Source: Phycisphaerales bacterium (lineage in GTDB: Bacteria; Planctomycetota; Phycisphaerae; Phycisphaerales; UBA1924). From it: DNA of 64,000 bases. Where the stretch lies: assembly GCA_027083355.1 (NCBI GenBank), contig JALWOY010000102.1:1-64000 (forward strand). The letters run 5' to 3'. The position numbers and the translations under genes are program-made. The notes below the pieces were generated by a model. It was not told the origin of the DNA and did no database searches. It saw only the letters and a program-made list of their open reading frames with translations. Of this stretch, positions 63,150 to 64,000 are shown in pieces. How positions within the stretch are numbered: position 1 is the first letter of the stretch; each line of letters starts with the position of its first letter.

Positions 63150-64000
63150 ATGCCCGTCTCCATCTTCATCCAGACGCTGAACGAGCAGGACAACCTGCCG
63201 GGGCTGCTCGAATCGGTCGCCTTCGCCGACGACATCGTCGTGCTCGATTCGATGAGCACCGACGACACGCGGGCCGTCGCCGAGGCGGCGGGGGCGCGTT
63301 GGTTCGAGCGTCCGTTCGACGGCCGCGGCCCGCACCAGAACTGGGCGATGGAGCACATCGACTTCAAGCACCGCTGGGTGTTCTACCTCGACGCCGACGA
63401 GCGCATGACCCCCGCGCTCCGCGCCGAGATCGAGGCGATCGCCGACGCTTGGGACCGCGGCGAAAAGAGCAGGGACAGGGGCGACCCCGTCGCGTATTAC
63501 TGCGGGCGGAAGAACTACTTCCGCGGCAAGTGGCTCAAGCACGCGATGCCCCCGGGCAACATCATGCGGTTTTTCCAGCCGCCGCACATCCGCTTCGAGC
63601 GTTTGGCCAACCCGACGCCGATCGCCGACGGCGAAGTGGGCTATCTCCGCGAGCACTTCATCCACTACAACTTCAGCAAGGGCCTCGCCGAGTGGTTCGA
63701 GCGGCACAACCGATACAGCACCTACGAGGCCAAAGAGACGATCAAGGCCTTGGCCGACCGACCCGTCCGCCTCGGCAATCTGTTCAGCCGCGACCGCAAC
63801 ACGCGCCGCCTCGAGCTGAAAAATCTGAGCTTCCGCATGCCGATGCGGCCCGTGCTCAAGTTCATCTACATGTACGCGATCGGGCTCGGCGTCCTCGACG
63901 GCCGTCCGGGGCTGACATACTGCACGCTCCAGGCGATCTACGAATACATGATCGTGCTGAAGGTCAAGGAGATGCAGAGGCGCGCGAAGGGGCTGCCCGG
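63150..64000 (+). CDS. Family 2 glycosyltransferase, 3' end outside window
   Basis: At least 283 residues are coded and the frame is open to the end of the window. It starts MPVSIFIQTLNEQDNLPGLL and continues with FADDIVVLDSMSTDDT and the metal-binding FYLDADERM, the GT-A signature of family 2 enzymes such as WaaE-type heptose- or glucose-transferring proteins. Such cytosolic enzymes add sugars to lipid-linked or LPS-type acceptors. The region after residue 110 (GRKNYFRGKWLKHA) fits the same subgroup. The ATG at 63150 has no strong ribosome site. Confidence 0.85.
   Translation, partial: MPVSIFIQTLNEQDNLPGLLESVAFADDIVVLDSMSTDDTRAVAEAAGARWFERPFDGRGPHQNWAMEHIDFKHRWVFYLDADERMTPALRAEIEAIADAWDRGEKSRDRGDPVAYYCGRKNYFRGKWLKHAMPPGNIMRFFQPPHIRFERLANPTPIADGEVGYLREHFIHYNFSKGLAEWFERHNRYSTYEAKETIKALADRPVRLGNLFSRDRNTRRLELKNLSFRMPMRPVLKFIYMYAIGLGVLDGRPGLTYCTLQAIYEYMIVLKVKEMQRRAKGLP

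Overview
The window reads as a chromosomal piece of a GC-rich planctomycete, most likely class Phycisphaerae (order Phycisphaerales or close). The main support is a run of six exported proteins ending in paired dockerin-like repeats bounded by cysteines. Annotators know this module as the 'GC-type dockerin', and it is typical of that class. Other fitting signs are a PDZ protein with GxDxY repeats, a CxxCGY/CPECG zinc-ribbon membrane protein, a fused GldF/GldG-type ABC component, and intergenic hairpin repeats of kinds common in planctomycetes. No rRNA or tRNA gene was recognised, so the placement rests on protein content alone.

Layout. 1-4.8 kb: the end of a pseudokinase, then on the minus strand a type II pseudopilin, an exported membrane-anchored protein and glutamate dehydrogenase (gdhA). 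5-14 kb, plus strand: a small receiver-like protein, ribosomal protein S1 (rpsA) with a long leader, a large exported protein, gyrA, a STAS protein and a TrkA-C membrane protein. 14.2-25.4 kb, plus strand: a lone LolD/MacB-type ATPase, then the six dockerin-bearing exported proteins (beta-helix-like, YVTN propeller, trypsin-like protease with CARDB repeats, lamin-tail domain, and two small all-beta proteins). 25.4-31.7 kb, minus strand: surface polysaccharide functions (O-antigen ligase-like, glycosyltransferase, GT39-type transferase coupled to a tyrosine phosphatase), repeat-rich spacers and a candidate structured RNA. 31.7-36.5 kb: recR, a DUF3800 gene, rpoN and a membrane SpoIIE-type phosphatase. 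36.5-44 kb: an ABC-2 permease, a PAS-GAF-receiver protein, and a GldA-like ATPase overlapping a fused GldFG permease. 43.9-57.2 kb, minus strand: zinc-ribbon protein, DUF444 protein, a flippase-like membrane protein, exported proteins, and a tight run PDZ protein / class V aminotransferase / hpt / bPH2 / coaE, then rho. 57.4-64 kb, plus strand: miaA, topA, a HEAT-repeat lipoprotein, a zinc-less MDR dehydrogenase and the start of a family 2 glycosyltransferase.

How it fits together. The housekeeping genes (rpsA, gyrA, topA, rho, recR, rpoN, coaE, hpt, miaA, gdhA) look intact and ordinary. The accessory interest is in the dockerin cluster, where unrelated exported domains share one C-terminal tag, which suggests a common docking or surface-retention route. 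No cohesin or scaffold gene is present here. The second point of interest is the intergenic DNA, which holds a two-copy 136-bp structured repeat, a four-copy short hairpin family, REP-like inverted elements and a chain of hairpins closed by a strong terminator that may be a non-coding RNA.
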